Of a stretch of 64,000 nucleotides of DNA, positions 53,137 through 60,428 are shown in pieces. This stretch comes from Echinicola arenosa. GTDB taxonomy: Bacteria; Bacteroidota; Bacteroidia; Cytophagales; Cyclobacteriaceae. The notes beneath the pieces were generated by a model. That model was not told the origin of the DNA and did not search any database. It saw nothing but the letters and a program-made list of their open reading frames with translations. The stretch lies in assembly GCF_014841125.1 (NCBI RefSeq), contig NZ_JACYTQ010000008.1:156322-220321 (forward strand), given 5' to 3'. Within the stretch, counting starts at the first letter, position 1, and every line of letters starts with the position of its first letter. The position numbers and the translations under genes are program-made.

Positions 53137-53643
53137 TTAGAGGGATGACAATTCACTGAAAAAAAGACCGGAGAGCTCATTGCGTTCTTGGCGGAAGTTC
53201 TCCCCTACTTCCATCCGCTTCACTTTCACCAAATTGGTGGTGGAACGGTGGATAAAAGGCATCATGTCAAAGCTGTTCTTGTGGCGTGGCTTAAAGGCAT
53301 GGTCTGTCGGCGCATAGATCTCATCGATCTGATTGGCCTCCAGGTAGTTTTCAAAAGCACTTTGATTATACCCGGAAAAAATATCCAAAGAAAGCTCCAG
53401 TAAGCGGCTTTCATATTTGCTGGCAATCATCTGGCAGCTGGCCCTAAACTCAGCAGTCTCCAGGTCCTGCAAGAGTTTCTTTTTAGAAAAGAGCAAAAGG
53501 TCCGTCATGGAGTCCGGCAGATAGATGCCATGCACCAAAAGGATTTCCAACTCACAATCGTCGTTAATACTTAAAGCTGATTTGACGATATTTAAGGATT
53601 TTACAGAAAAATCAGTCGGAATAAGGATGGTCTTTGTCTTCAT
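53137..53643 (-). CDS. Universal stress protein (UspA) family
   Basis: The 168-residue protein has one Usp domain: KTKTILIPTDFSVKSLNIVKSAL is the N-terminal strand and helix, and the region to residue 135 carries the alpha/beta fold. The ATP-binding G-2x-G-9x-G(S/T) motif expected near the C-terminus is not seen (instead APTDHAFKPRHKNSFDMMPF), so nucleotide binding is doubtful. It is the first gene of an operon with the lipocalin-like and DUF1275 genes and may respond to envelope or starvation stress. Confidence 0.78.
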   Translation of the reverse strand: MKTKTILIPTDFSVKSLNIVKSALSINDDCELEILLVHGIYLPDSMTDLLLFSKKKLLQDLETAEFRASCQMIASKYESRLLELSLDIFSGYNQSAFENYLEANQIDEIYAPTDHAFKPRHKNSFDMMPFIHRSTTNLVKVKRMEVGENFRQERNELSGLFFSELSSL

Positions 53644-53953
53644 ATAGCCACTTTTTTAAGGATATGGACAAAATTATACCCAGTCCATTAAAATGACTTA
53701 AAGATGAGATTAAGATCAGATTAGAATTTGCTCTAATTTACAGGGTAAACTATGAAAAGTTCAATATTAAGTGTTTTTAAAACTACTTTTTTTGTAACTT
53801 ATTGTAAATATATAATTTAGGCATAGGACTACTATATTATAAGTATATTTTTACAACAAGGTTTTTAATAACCTTGCCCAGAAGTTAAAATATCACTTAT
53901 ACTCAGAATGCCATCTACCGAAAACATACAAAACAATTAAAGCAAATTGAATC
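53644..53953. other. Divergent AT-rich intergenic region at the left edge of the accessory region
   Basis: It contains long A/T runs and must hold the UspA-operon promoter and that of the gene at 53954. No repeat or hairpin stood out. It marks the boundary between ordinary genes and the accessory region. Confidence 0.45.
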
Positions 53954-55168
53954 ATGGCTAAAATAAAGGTATTGAAGGGTGAAATCGACATTGCGAATAG
54001 TTTAGTTGAAAACGATTCTGAAGTCGATGTTAAACGAGATGGTGAATTCTTCCGAACCCACATAACTACTGCCGACTACGAGGACGATTTTCAAATAGTC
54101 TTGGAGATTGTCGCAATTAGAGATATAGTATGGGATGCATATGAATTTGTAAAGGACACCTGGCCTGACATTGGGGCACCAGAAACGTGGAGAAGAATAT
54201 CGAAGAAACTTGGGGAATTAGGTAGCGACATTTGGCGAACAGTTAAAGAGGCAAGAATAGAGAATTTCTTATTTGAGCTTATTAGTGTTAACTATGAAAC
54301 CAAGAATGAAAAAAAGGAAACAGACGCTTTTGTAATTTCTGATGCCGTATTTTCTGGCAAGATCAAAATGCCCTCCTCAGGGGGAGTCCCCATAGCAACT
54401 ATTAATGGTGATGTTGATTGCATGATCGCGGGAATGCCAGGCAATGGTTACTTATTCCCAAAAGATCCTTCACAGGTTGAAACATCAATAGTAGGACGAG
54501 CATTAGCCGGAACAGAGCTATTTGGGGACGATTTTTTCTCTCATCTCATCACGGCATCAATAGCTATTGATGTGCCGAGCTTGATTGCAAGACTACGAGA
54601 AAATTTTGGGAATGAGGATTACACTTTTGAGGATTTCTCAAAGCTTTGGGATATTATATTCGACGACGAAAATGCTCGAGTCGAAATCAAAGTTCAGAAA
54701 GCAATTTATAAAATTTCCATAGATGAGGATATTGAAAGAGCCAGAAGAAGGTATTTAGTATTGCAGCAGAATGCTGAGGCTGAAAAAGCCAATCATCTGG
54801 TGCAGCAAAAAGCTTTTAGGACAAGAATACGAGAGCTGTTAGAAGAAGGGCGCGAGCAAGAACTAAGAGATCGAAAGATGAAAAATTTTATGGAAGAACA
54901 ACTCAATCGAGAAGAGCAATGGAAAAATGATTTAAGAGAATTTTTTAAATCATCAATAGATGAAATTGGATTAGCCCCAATCTCAGAATTTGAGAAGGCA
55001 GTTTCGGATGCTCAAGGTGACATATCAAAAGCTAGGACCTTATTGGGGTCAAGACTGACTACTCCTCAACTACGAATTATAGCTATTATGAACCCCACGC
55101 ACTTTGTTTTGCCTTCAGAAATTACAGGATTAGACAAAAAAATGCTATTAGACAGCTTTAGATTTTAA
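53954..55168 (+). CDS. Unrecognised 404-residue protein with coiled coil
   Basis: I do not recognise this protein as a whole. It has no signal peptide or membrane helix. Residues 1-130 are mixed alpha/beta, with many acidic residues. The segment at about 135-190 (GKIKMPSSGGVPIATINGDVD...PGNGYLFPKDPSQVETSIVGRALAG) is faintly like the 'pG..L..S..pG.A....G.iiGkAL' stretch of some phage tail-fibre and peptidase-G2-type proteins; this is weak. Residues 255-330 are a charged coiled coil (ARRRYLVLQQNAEAEKANH, EEGREQELRDRKMKNFMEEQ). The end is a compact alpha-helical domain. It is convergent with the SIR2 gene and separated from it by 47 bp, so they do not form an operon. Its context suggests an accessory or defence role. 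Confidence 0.6.
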   Translation: MAKIKVLKGEIDIANSLVENDSEVDVKRDGEFFRTHITTADYEDDFQIVLEIVAIRDIVWDAYEFVKDTWPDIGAPETWRRISKKLGELGSDIWRTVKEARIENFLFELISVNYETKNEKKETDAFVISDAVFSGKIKMPSSGGVPIATINGDVDCMIAGMPGNGYLFPKDPSQVETSIVGRALAGTELFGDDFFSHLITASIAIDVPSLIARLRENFGNEDYTFEDFSKLWDIIFDDENARVEIKVQKAIYKISIDEDIERARRRYLVLQQNAEAEKANHLVQQKAFRTRIRELLEEGREQELRDRKMKNFMEEQLNREEQWKNDLREFFKSSIDEIGLAPISEFEKAVSDAQGDISKARTLLGSRLTTPQLRIIAIMNPTHFVLPSEITGLDKKMLLDSFRF

Positions 55169-55187
55169 ATACGTTGTTTGCTCATTT

Positions 55188-55220
55188 CTGGTAAAATAGG
55201 AGATATACATATAGTTTAAT
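55188..55220 (+). repeat. Terminal fragment of dispersed repeat B
   Basis: CTGGTAAAAT, then GATATACATATAGTTTAAT match the right end of the copy at 49915-50086. The SIR2 stop codon (55216-55218) lies inside it, on the other strand. Confidence 0.6.
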
Positions 55221-56286
55221 TCCTATCAATGATGGAAGGGTTGTTGGCAAAATCTCCGAAACTCCAATCGCTAAATTTAACATTGATTCCAGGACCAAAA
55301 AAACGACGATAACGATTTGATTCCTCAGCTAGTACCGAAGCTGCCTTTCCTTGATGGTTGTTAATCACAACTACTTCCCTTAGCGTTTTACTTCCAAGCT
55401 GAGACCTTTTAAGGAGGTATTTGAAGTTCAAATCTGCATCAGGAAATGAATACCCACAAAAAATAAGTCGTTCCGCATCACGAATGATTTTTTCTGCTTC
55501 CATCCAAATTTGTTGTATGTAGAAATTTGAAAGTGATTTAATAAAACTTGGAGGAATAATCACGGGACGTGGAATATTGGCACATTCAAAGAAAGGGGTC
55601 ATAGAATCATTCGGAATAATGCGTTCAACCGATTCTTTAATAAGGGTCTTACTGCTTGGGCAATATATCCAGTCTAATGAACCATGAAGCTTCAACAAAG
55701 TAATTGACTCATTTCCGATGACATATGACTCATCATTTCTAAGAAGAACTACTCGGTAATCTAAATTTCCAGAACCTACTTTTTGGATCAAGGCATCATC
55801 CAATAAAAGATCATAGTTTGTTGTCAAAAAGGCAGTAGATTGAAGGCGTCCCATCCTAAAAAGTTCATCTACTAATTTCACATGACATTGAGGAGAATTC
55901 GGCATTTCCTGCAATATACTTTTAGCAATCAGAAATATAAGGTCAGATTGAATTGTTTTAATATCACCCTCCGAAGAATCTTCAAATTCCTCTCCATAAG
56001 TCAATGCCAGGTCCAAAATGCCTAAAGCTTCTTCAAAGGTGGGAAACTGGACTTTGTCATCTTGGATAGAGAGTACGTCAACATTAAAAAATCTTTGCAA
56101 ATACCGATCAATATTATCCAAAACGATATCAAAAGCCCGGAGTTGGTCCTTGTTCTGAATGGAACGGACCTTTAATAAGCTTTCTGAATTCCTAACCCAG
56201 AATTTCTTAAACAGTTGGGATTGAATGGGAATACCTTCTGCTGCCGAAGCTCCCGCCCCTGTAATAATTACATCAGTAATATTCAT
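55216..56286 (-). CDS. SIR2-domain protein (putative NAD-consuming defence protein)
   Basis: The 356-residue protein has a SIR2_2-type domain over most of its length. Landmarks are VIITGAGASAAEGIP (residues 7-21, NAD-binding), FLTTNYDLLLDDALI near residue 155, LLKLHGSLDWIYCPSS near 203-218 with the catalytic-type His, and LIFCGYSFPDADLNFKYLL near 300. SIR2 domains in phage defence (Thoeris ThsA, DSR, SIR2-HerA and others) deplete NAD during infection. No STALD, TIR, helicase or HerA partner is beside it; the only neighbour is the convergent unknown protein. It may be a single-gene system or a sensor-less effector. Sirtuin-like deacetylase activity is less likely because the zinc-binding Cys set is missing. 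Confidence 0.88.
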   Translation of the reverse strand: MNITDVIITGAGASAAEGIPIQSQLFKKFWVRNSESLLKVRSIQNKDQLRAFDIVLDNIDRYLQRFFNVDVLSIQDDKVQFPTFEEALGILDLALTYGEEFEDSSEGDIKTIQSDLIFLIAKSILQEMPNSPQCHVKLVDELFRMGRLQSTAFLTTNYDLLLDDALIQKVGSGNLDYRVVLLRNDESYVIGNESITLLKLHGSLDWIYCPSSKTLIKESVERIIPNDSMTPFFECANIPRPVIIPPSFIKSLSNFYIQQIWMEAEKIIRDAERLIFCGYSFPDADLNFKYLLKRSQLGSKTLREVVVINNHQGKAASVLAEESNRYRRFFGPGINVKFSDWSFGDFANNPSIIDRN

Positions 56287-57004
56287 GGGTCTAGTTAAGA
56301 TAAAATCTACAAAACAGCTGATTATTTGCTACTACCTCCCCAAAAGTGGTTTTTCGAAACACTTATTAATTTACTAAAAACAGATCATAAAAACACGACT
56401 ATAAGTTTTAATCACTTAAAAATCAACCAGTTTTATCAAATTGTCTTTTATTAAGCTTTCAAATGCTGTGGGAATTCCTATTCAAAAAATGGATATGATA
56501 TCCTTTACAGCAAAATTTCATCCCCTGCACTATCCATTCCACTAACTTAATTACCATGCTGTAGCAATATATAATGCAGGTTAAGGCACCACTCACTTAT
56601 AATAGATCCCAGTAAGTAAAGCATTTACCTTGGGTCAGTCAGGTATTTACGTTTACCCATCTCGGGATCAACCAAGGAACTTACCCAAATTATCTTCGGA
56701 TTTCCCTCGGGTATTTCCGAGCTTGATCCGAAGGTGATCCGAAGGAGATCCCTGAGTGATCCGAAGAATATTCTGTTTTCCCCCAAATGAGAGTAAAGGT
56801 AGACTAAGAACTAATAGGGAGTTGTAGGTAGTAAGACGGGAAGGTATAGCTAAGGAGATTGGGGCGATATGTTTCTTTAGGTAAAAGATCAAAGTTCCCT
56901 TCTTCTATCGAGGGTGATACCCGGTAGAACCGAAATCCGTACTGGAAATGGCACGGTTTAAACCGAAAGGGCTGGCACAGTTTGACCGAAAAGAATGGCA
57001 CAAA
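56287..57004. other. Repeat and IS-remnant gap
   Basis: No gene. It contains repeat A (56683-56787), AT-rich DNA, and an IS21-like terminal repeat array that continues to 57012. The 718 bp seem to be the residue of several insertions. Confidence 0.55.
56683..56787 (-). repeat. Dispersed ~105-bp repeat, copy 2 (family A)
   Basis: Inverted relative to 9741-9845. It contains ACCCAAATTATCTTCGGAT at the left, several GATCCGAAG units in the middle, and ATTCTGTTTTCCCCCAAA at the right. It is non-coding. Confidence 0.8.
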
Positions 57005-57012
57005 TCAAACCG
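56949..57012. mobile_element. Orphan IS21-like terminal repeat array
   Basis: Three tandem ~23-bp units start with TGGCAC: TGGCACGGTTTAAACCG (56949), TGGCACAGTTTGACCG (56973) and TGGCACAAATCAAACCG (56996). Multiple TGGCAC..ACCG terminal repeats occur at the ends of IS21-family elements in Bacteroidota, as far as I recall. No istA/istB transposase gene is near, so this is a solo end or a deletion remnant. The stop codon of the ORF at 57005 is created inside it. Confidence 0.5.
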
Positions 57013-57385
57013 TTATATCCAACAGTAAACCATATAGAACCAAAAATACTGTAATCAATAAAAATGGGGTCAAAATCAACGGTGCTCTCGTACCCCCTAT
57101 ACCATTAGCATTTTTGGTACCAACATTATCTGTCAATTCTAGAAGATGAAAATTAAATATCCTCCAGTATTTTATCTTGGTTTTCATGTTTTCAGCATCT
57201 CGTAGAGCATGCACCACAACGTTCTGTGTATGATAATACTTATCCCGAAGGAGCAAGTCTGTCCAAAACCTAAAGGAAGACATCAAAACTGCCCCCCCAT
57301 AAGCCATACCATGCCTCCTGCTACCATTTATACAAGTACCAAAAGTAATGCGCTTTTTCAAGCCCAAACGGCCAAAAATAAACAA
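57005..57385 (-). CDS. Small ORF with C-terminal membrane segment, probably disrupted
   Basis: The 126-codon frame starts with a TTG; a shorter ATG start (MAYGG..., about 100 residues) is possible. The C-terminus is hydrophobic (LILTPFLLITVFLVLYGLLL). The final codons and the TGA stop fall inside the IS21-like repeat array, so the natural C-terminus was probably lost by insertion. I do not recognise the protein. It follows a structured region (57412-57516) that ends the previous gene and may be a cassette of its own. Confidence 0.35.
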   Translation of the reverse strand: MFIFGRLGLKKRITFGTCINGSRRHGMAYGGAVLMSSFRFWTDLLLRDKYYHTQNVVVHALRDAENMKTKIKYWRIFNFHLLELTDNVGTKNANGIGGTRAPLILTPFLLITVFLVLYGLLLDITV

Positions 57386-57411
57386 AGCGAAAAAGCTTTC
57401 CTATAATTATT

Positions 57412-57516
57412 CCTTTCCCAACACCACTGGTTCAACATTGCATTCAGACCTGCCTTTCCACTTTGGAAGGTTCGGCCGTTCCGGCCACACGAATGCTTAG
57501 TTTTTGTGGGCTGCCC
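57412..57516 (-). repeat. Structured GC-richer element downstream of the exported protein gene
   Basis: On the minus strand it begins with GCCCACAAAA right after the stop codon and ends with GTGTTGGGA. Inside are GGCCGGAACGGCC and CCTTCCAAAGTGGAAAGG inverted motifs. The complementary ends and imperfect internal palindromes are similar in build to an integron attC site, but its core boxes deviate from the consensus. Confidence 0.4.
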
Positions 57517-57517
57517 T

Positions 57518-58210
57518 TTATTCATTCTTCTTATATTTTCCCTCAAATGGACATCGCATTCCATGAAAATCACAGTTGCTTTCTTTAACAACCAATTCGT
57601 TGTCCAAAAGATTAAATTCTAGTTTTTCGCATAGTTCTGTTGAAAATATCCCATTCCTTAAATCTTTTAATTCTACAAGTCCTTTTAAGAATCCTATACA
57701 GCCAGACTCTGTCCCGTTTGATATTTCAAAACAAAATAGTTCTCCATCGATGTTTTTCAAGTCAATAGAACCCATATATTTTTCTGAGTTAAACAAACTT
57801 TCATAAGTGCCTTCAATTCGTGAGATATCCTTTGTCAATTTTATCTGCTTGTCTGACTGGATTACTAATTCACATTTTAGTGTTTTGGCTTTAGTCTTGT
57901 CAACCCACTTTCCAATAAAAATAGAATCAGTTATTTCTCCTATGAATCCAGTTTTAAATTCAGATTCATAATCAGGAGATTCCTTTAATGTAAGTTCATT
58001 ATCTATCAATTGACCTTCTAGCAGAATTTTGGTCTTGTATTTTTCGTAATAATAAAAACCAAGTACACTCTCATTTTCAATAGTCAGGGTCATTACTATA
58101 GGATATTTGTCCGAAATAGTCCCCGTTAATTTAATAACTTTCCTATTTGACTGTGCGGATAAGTCAATGGTCAATAGTAGTCCTATTAAAATCAAAATAA
58201 TCTTTCTCAT
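57518..58210 (-). CDS. Exported hypothetical protein
   Basis: The 230-residue protein has a clear signal peptide (1-20, hydrophobic ILILIGLLLTIDL, cleavage after LSAQ). The rest is beta-rich: KLTGTISDKYPIVMTLTIEN, GFYYYEKYKTKILLEGQLID, GFIGEITDSIFIGKWVD, and a C-terminal region with CDFHGMRCPFEGKYK. It resembles secreted beta-sandwich proteins of Bacteroidota, but no family is recognised. Its upstream 150 bp (58230-58381) duplicate the sequence upstream of the OLD-type gene. It appears unrelated to defence. Confidence 0.65.
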   Translation of the reverse strand: MRKIILILIGLLLTIDLSAQSNRKVIKLTGTISDKYPIVMTLTIENESVLGFYYYEKYKTKILLEGQLIDNELTLKESPDYESEFKTGFIGEITDSIFIGKWVDKTKAKTLKCELVIQSDKQIKLTKDISRIEGTYESLFNSEKYMGSIDLKNIDGELFCFEISNGTESGCIGFLKGLVELKDLRNGIFSTELCEKLEFNLLDNELVVKESNCDFHGMRCPFEGKYKKNE

Positions 58211-58229
58211 ATGTAGTCTTTTCTCTGGG

Positions 58230-58381
58230 TTCTGACTTACGTCTTGAAAAATACTATTAGTTACCTTTTAAAATCACAATTCCTCCATGTTATTATTAAG
58301 CAATATCAGGCTATGAACCGTTTGCTCTAAAAGTAAATGTTTTTAATATATGGGGGATTAACGCTCTGTGTATGGTACGTA
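58230..58381 (-). repeat. Cassette-like upstream repeat, copy 1
   Basis: About 150 bp similar to 60107-60260: both contain TTCTGACT.ACGTCTTGAAAAATAC (given in parts), TTTTAAAAT.ACAATTCC, GGCTAT..ACCGTT, AAAGTAAATGT and CTGTGTATG in the same order. It ends 19 bp before the ATG of the exported protein (minus strand). Confidence 0.75.
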
Positions 58382-58422
58382 TTCCTAAAGGCATGTACTG
58401 TAGTACACCTTGTTATGGGCTT

Positions 58423-60096
58423 TTATTTTGGTATTCCCTTTCGTGATTCGTTCGACATCCATGAGTTTATTCGACCGACAAATTCCCAGACATCATCATC
58501 CCGAGTGGGTTTTACAAAACTTGGGTCATCAGGGTCAGAACCCATCTTTTCAAACATTTGAGGAAGCCATACAGACTTATTGGCTGTTACACCAAGGTTT
58601 TGTAGCCAATGCTCGACCTCACCAGTTCTAACGGTAAATATTCCATACTCCTCTAATTGACTAAACAAATTATTCGCTGCTTCTTTTTCCTCATGAGGTA
58701 ATGCATTTACACCACCATCAGTTTTCATGTTAATACTAAGTTCTGAAAATTTGTTCTTAAGTAAACTCCTAGTCTGACCTAAAGGTTGGTGGCTTATGTC
58801 AGGAACAAAAGAAGACTTAAGTGCATTAGTCCAGTTACTTCCCTCATTTTTCAGAATATCAATATCATAAATTCCAACTGCAGGAATACCCATTTCTCTG
58901 AGTGGTTTTACAATTTTCCATATTGTATCTTTACCAACAGCATTGATAAAAAGACAATTATCAATCCCATTTTCAGAATCAAACTCTAAAAGCCGTTCAT
59001 TTATTTCTTGATAGAAAGCTCTATCTGAATCTCCTTCCGTTACAATTACATGCTTATAGAACAGCGCATTAAGTACTCCAGTAGAACGCAGTAAAGGATC
59101 CTTCATAAGAGTACTTATTTTTTCTTTATCCAACAAACGTGCTGTACCAACTTCATTCGAATAGGTTAGACGGACAATGTTGATGGAAGCTCCACTTTGA
59201 ATACATCCCATAAGAAAGTTGGAACTATGCGTGGAAACAAATAGTCTATTCAAATCAATTTTAGCAGAAGTAGCTATTTCCTTACCAAGCTTAGAGGACA
59301 AAGATGGATGAAGAAATGCCTCTGGCTCATCGAGAATGGTGACTTTAGGACTTCCAGCAACTATTGATGTTATTATACCTGTGAATGCCTTAACACCATC
59401 ACTCGCTTGTGTGATTTCAAGTGCCTCTTTATGGAAATCAACCGCCTCTTGATGAAGTCCCCTTTCCACTTGATGATTTTCAGGTGCAGTTTTAGAAAGC
59501 CTAATTCTTAATTGACCAGCATTTGTTGGGTCTAGAACAAAATATAATCCAAATGCATCTTCAATAATTCTTCTTACTTCTAAACGTTTATCATCATCTT
59601 TGAATAGAATAGCTAAATTGTTTGATGGCGAAGATTGTAAATCTCCAAGCGGCCGCTGATTTATCAGGGAAATCCTATTGAGTGCATCAAGTTTTAGAGT
59701 TTTATATGACAGATAGTATGTGCAAAAATTATTCTTATGGCCATTTGGGTTTGTCAATATCTGATTAGGTAGTTGCTCATTAATTTGATTTCTTGTACGA
59801 CCATCTCCAAAAAGTATTCTGCCTTGATCTATTTGTTCATTTGCATTTGGAGATAGAGTGTGACTTTCTATTTCTTTAGCCCTTTGTTCTTCGCTGAGTT
59901 CATTGAAACTGATGTCATCAATTAGTTTGAATGTATGATTCTTAACTCCGTGCTGACTGAATTGCTGAATCTCAGTCAAAAGTTTACTTTTTCCTGAATT
60001 ATTTGGTCCAACGAATACAGTTACAGGAGATGTTTCTATAAGCAGTTTTTCTCCAGCTGGATGAGAACCAAATTGTATTTTAATATCTTTTATCAT
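58423..60096 (-). CDS. OLD-family ATP-dependent nuclease (AAA ATPase plus TOPRIM)
   Basis: The 557-residue protein opens with a Walker A in VTVFVGPNNSGKSKLL (residues 25-40), preceded by a short strand. Walker B is VTILDEPEAFLHP near residue 254, followed by LFVSTHSSNFLMG. The C-terminal TOPRIM domain has the invariant Glu in VIVTEGDSDRAFYQ near 353 and the Asp-x-Asp in GIYDIDIL near 410. OLD proteins are DNA nucleases; class 1 members stand alone, class 2 (GajA) pair with a UvrD-like helicase. No helicase is adjacent, so this is a class 1-like or otherwise solitary member with a likely role in phage exclusion. It starts 11 bp after a conserved upstream repeat. Confidence 0.85.
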   Translation of the reverse strand: MIKDIKIQFGSHPAGEKLLIETSPVTVFVGPNNSGKSKLLTEIQQFSQHGVKNHTFKLIDDISFNELSEEQRAKEIESHTLSPNANEQIDQGRILFGDGRTRNQINEQLPNQILTNPNGHKNNFCTYYLSYKTLKLDALNRISLINQRPLGDLQSSPSNNLAILFKDDDKRLEVRRIIEDAFGLYFVLDPTNAGQLRIRLSKTAPENHQVERGLHQEAVDFHKEALEITQASDGVKAFTGIITSIVAGSPKVTILDEPEAFLHPSLSSKLGKEIATSAKIDLNRLFVSTHSSNFLMGCIQSGASINIVRLTYSNEVGTARLLDKEKISTLMKDPLLRSTGVLNALFYKHVIVTEGDSDRAFYQEINERLLEFDSENGIDNCLFINAVGKDTIWKIVKPLREMGIPAVGIYDIDILKNEGSNWTNALKSSFVPDISHQPLGQTRSLLKNKFSELSINMKTDGGVNALPHEEKEAANNLFSQLEEYGIFTVRTGEVEHWLQNLGVTANKSVWLPQMFEKMGSDPDDPSFVKPTRDDDVWEFVGRINSWMSNESRKGIPK

Positions 60097-60428
60097 TCTA
60101 ATCTAATTCTGACTAACGTCTTGAAAAATACAATTAATTACTTTTTAAAATTACAATTCCACAAAACTATTTCTAAGGTATTATAGGCTATTAACCGTTA
60201 GCCTTGAAAGTAAATGTAATATATGGGGATTTCTAGCAACGGTCTGTGTATGATGTCGTAGCTGACGTTAGGAAGCTATGCATGGAAGCCAATGTTGGGC
60301 AATCGTACTTTTTCTTTTTCTGTCCTTGCGCTGAGTCAGACACACTTATTGGCAAGCTTTATTTTGAGCTTTGGCTTTGAGCGGCTTGGCAATTTATGTG
60401 GCTGTATGAGTTGGCTTTTCCTTTCATC
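60097..60428. other. Structured intergenic region between the OLD and AAA_13 genes
   Basis: It contains the second copy of the cassette-like repeat (60107-60260). On the minus strand GCCCAAC (60292-60298) lies upstream of CCGTTGC (60237-60243), an arrangement reminiscent of recombination-site core boxes. The remainder is unrecognised. Confidence 0.5.
60107..60260 (-). repeat. Cassette-like upstream repeat, copy 2
   Basis: About 150 bp similar to 58230-58381, in the same orientation, ending 10 bp before the OLD-type ATG. Confidence 0.75.

Noticed and set aside
57358..57591. 77-codon minus-strand frame overlapping the end of the exported protein
   Set aside because: It lies across the structured palindromic element and overlaps a better gene. 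Its translation is the read-through of that element.
58423..60096. Gabija system
   Set aside because: The OLD-type protein is not next to a UvrD-like helicase gene; both neighbours are unrelated.
57412..60298. Canonical integron attC sites
   Set aside because: Only some boxes fit RYYYAAC, the partner boxes do not fit GTTRRRY, and no integrase gene is in the window. A weaker, cassette-like hypothesis is reported instead.
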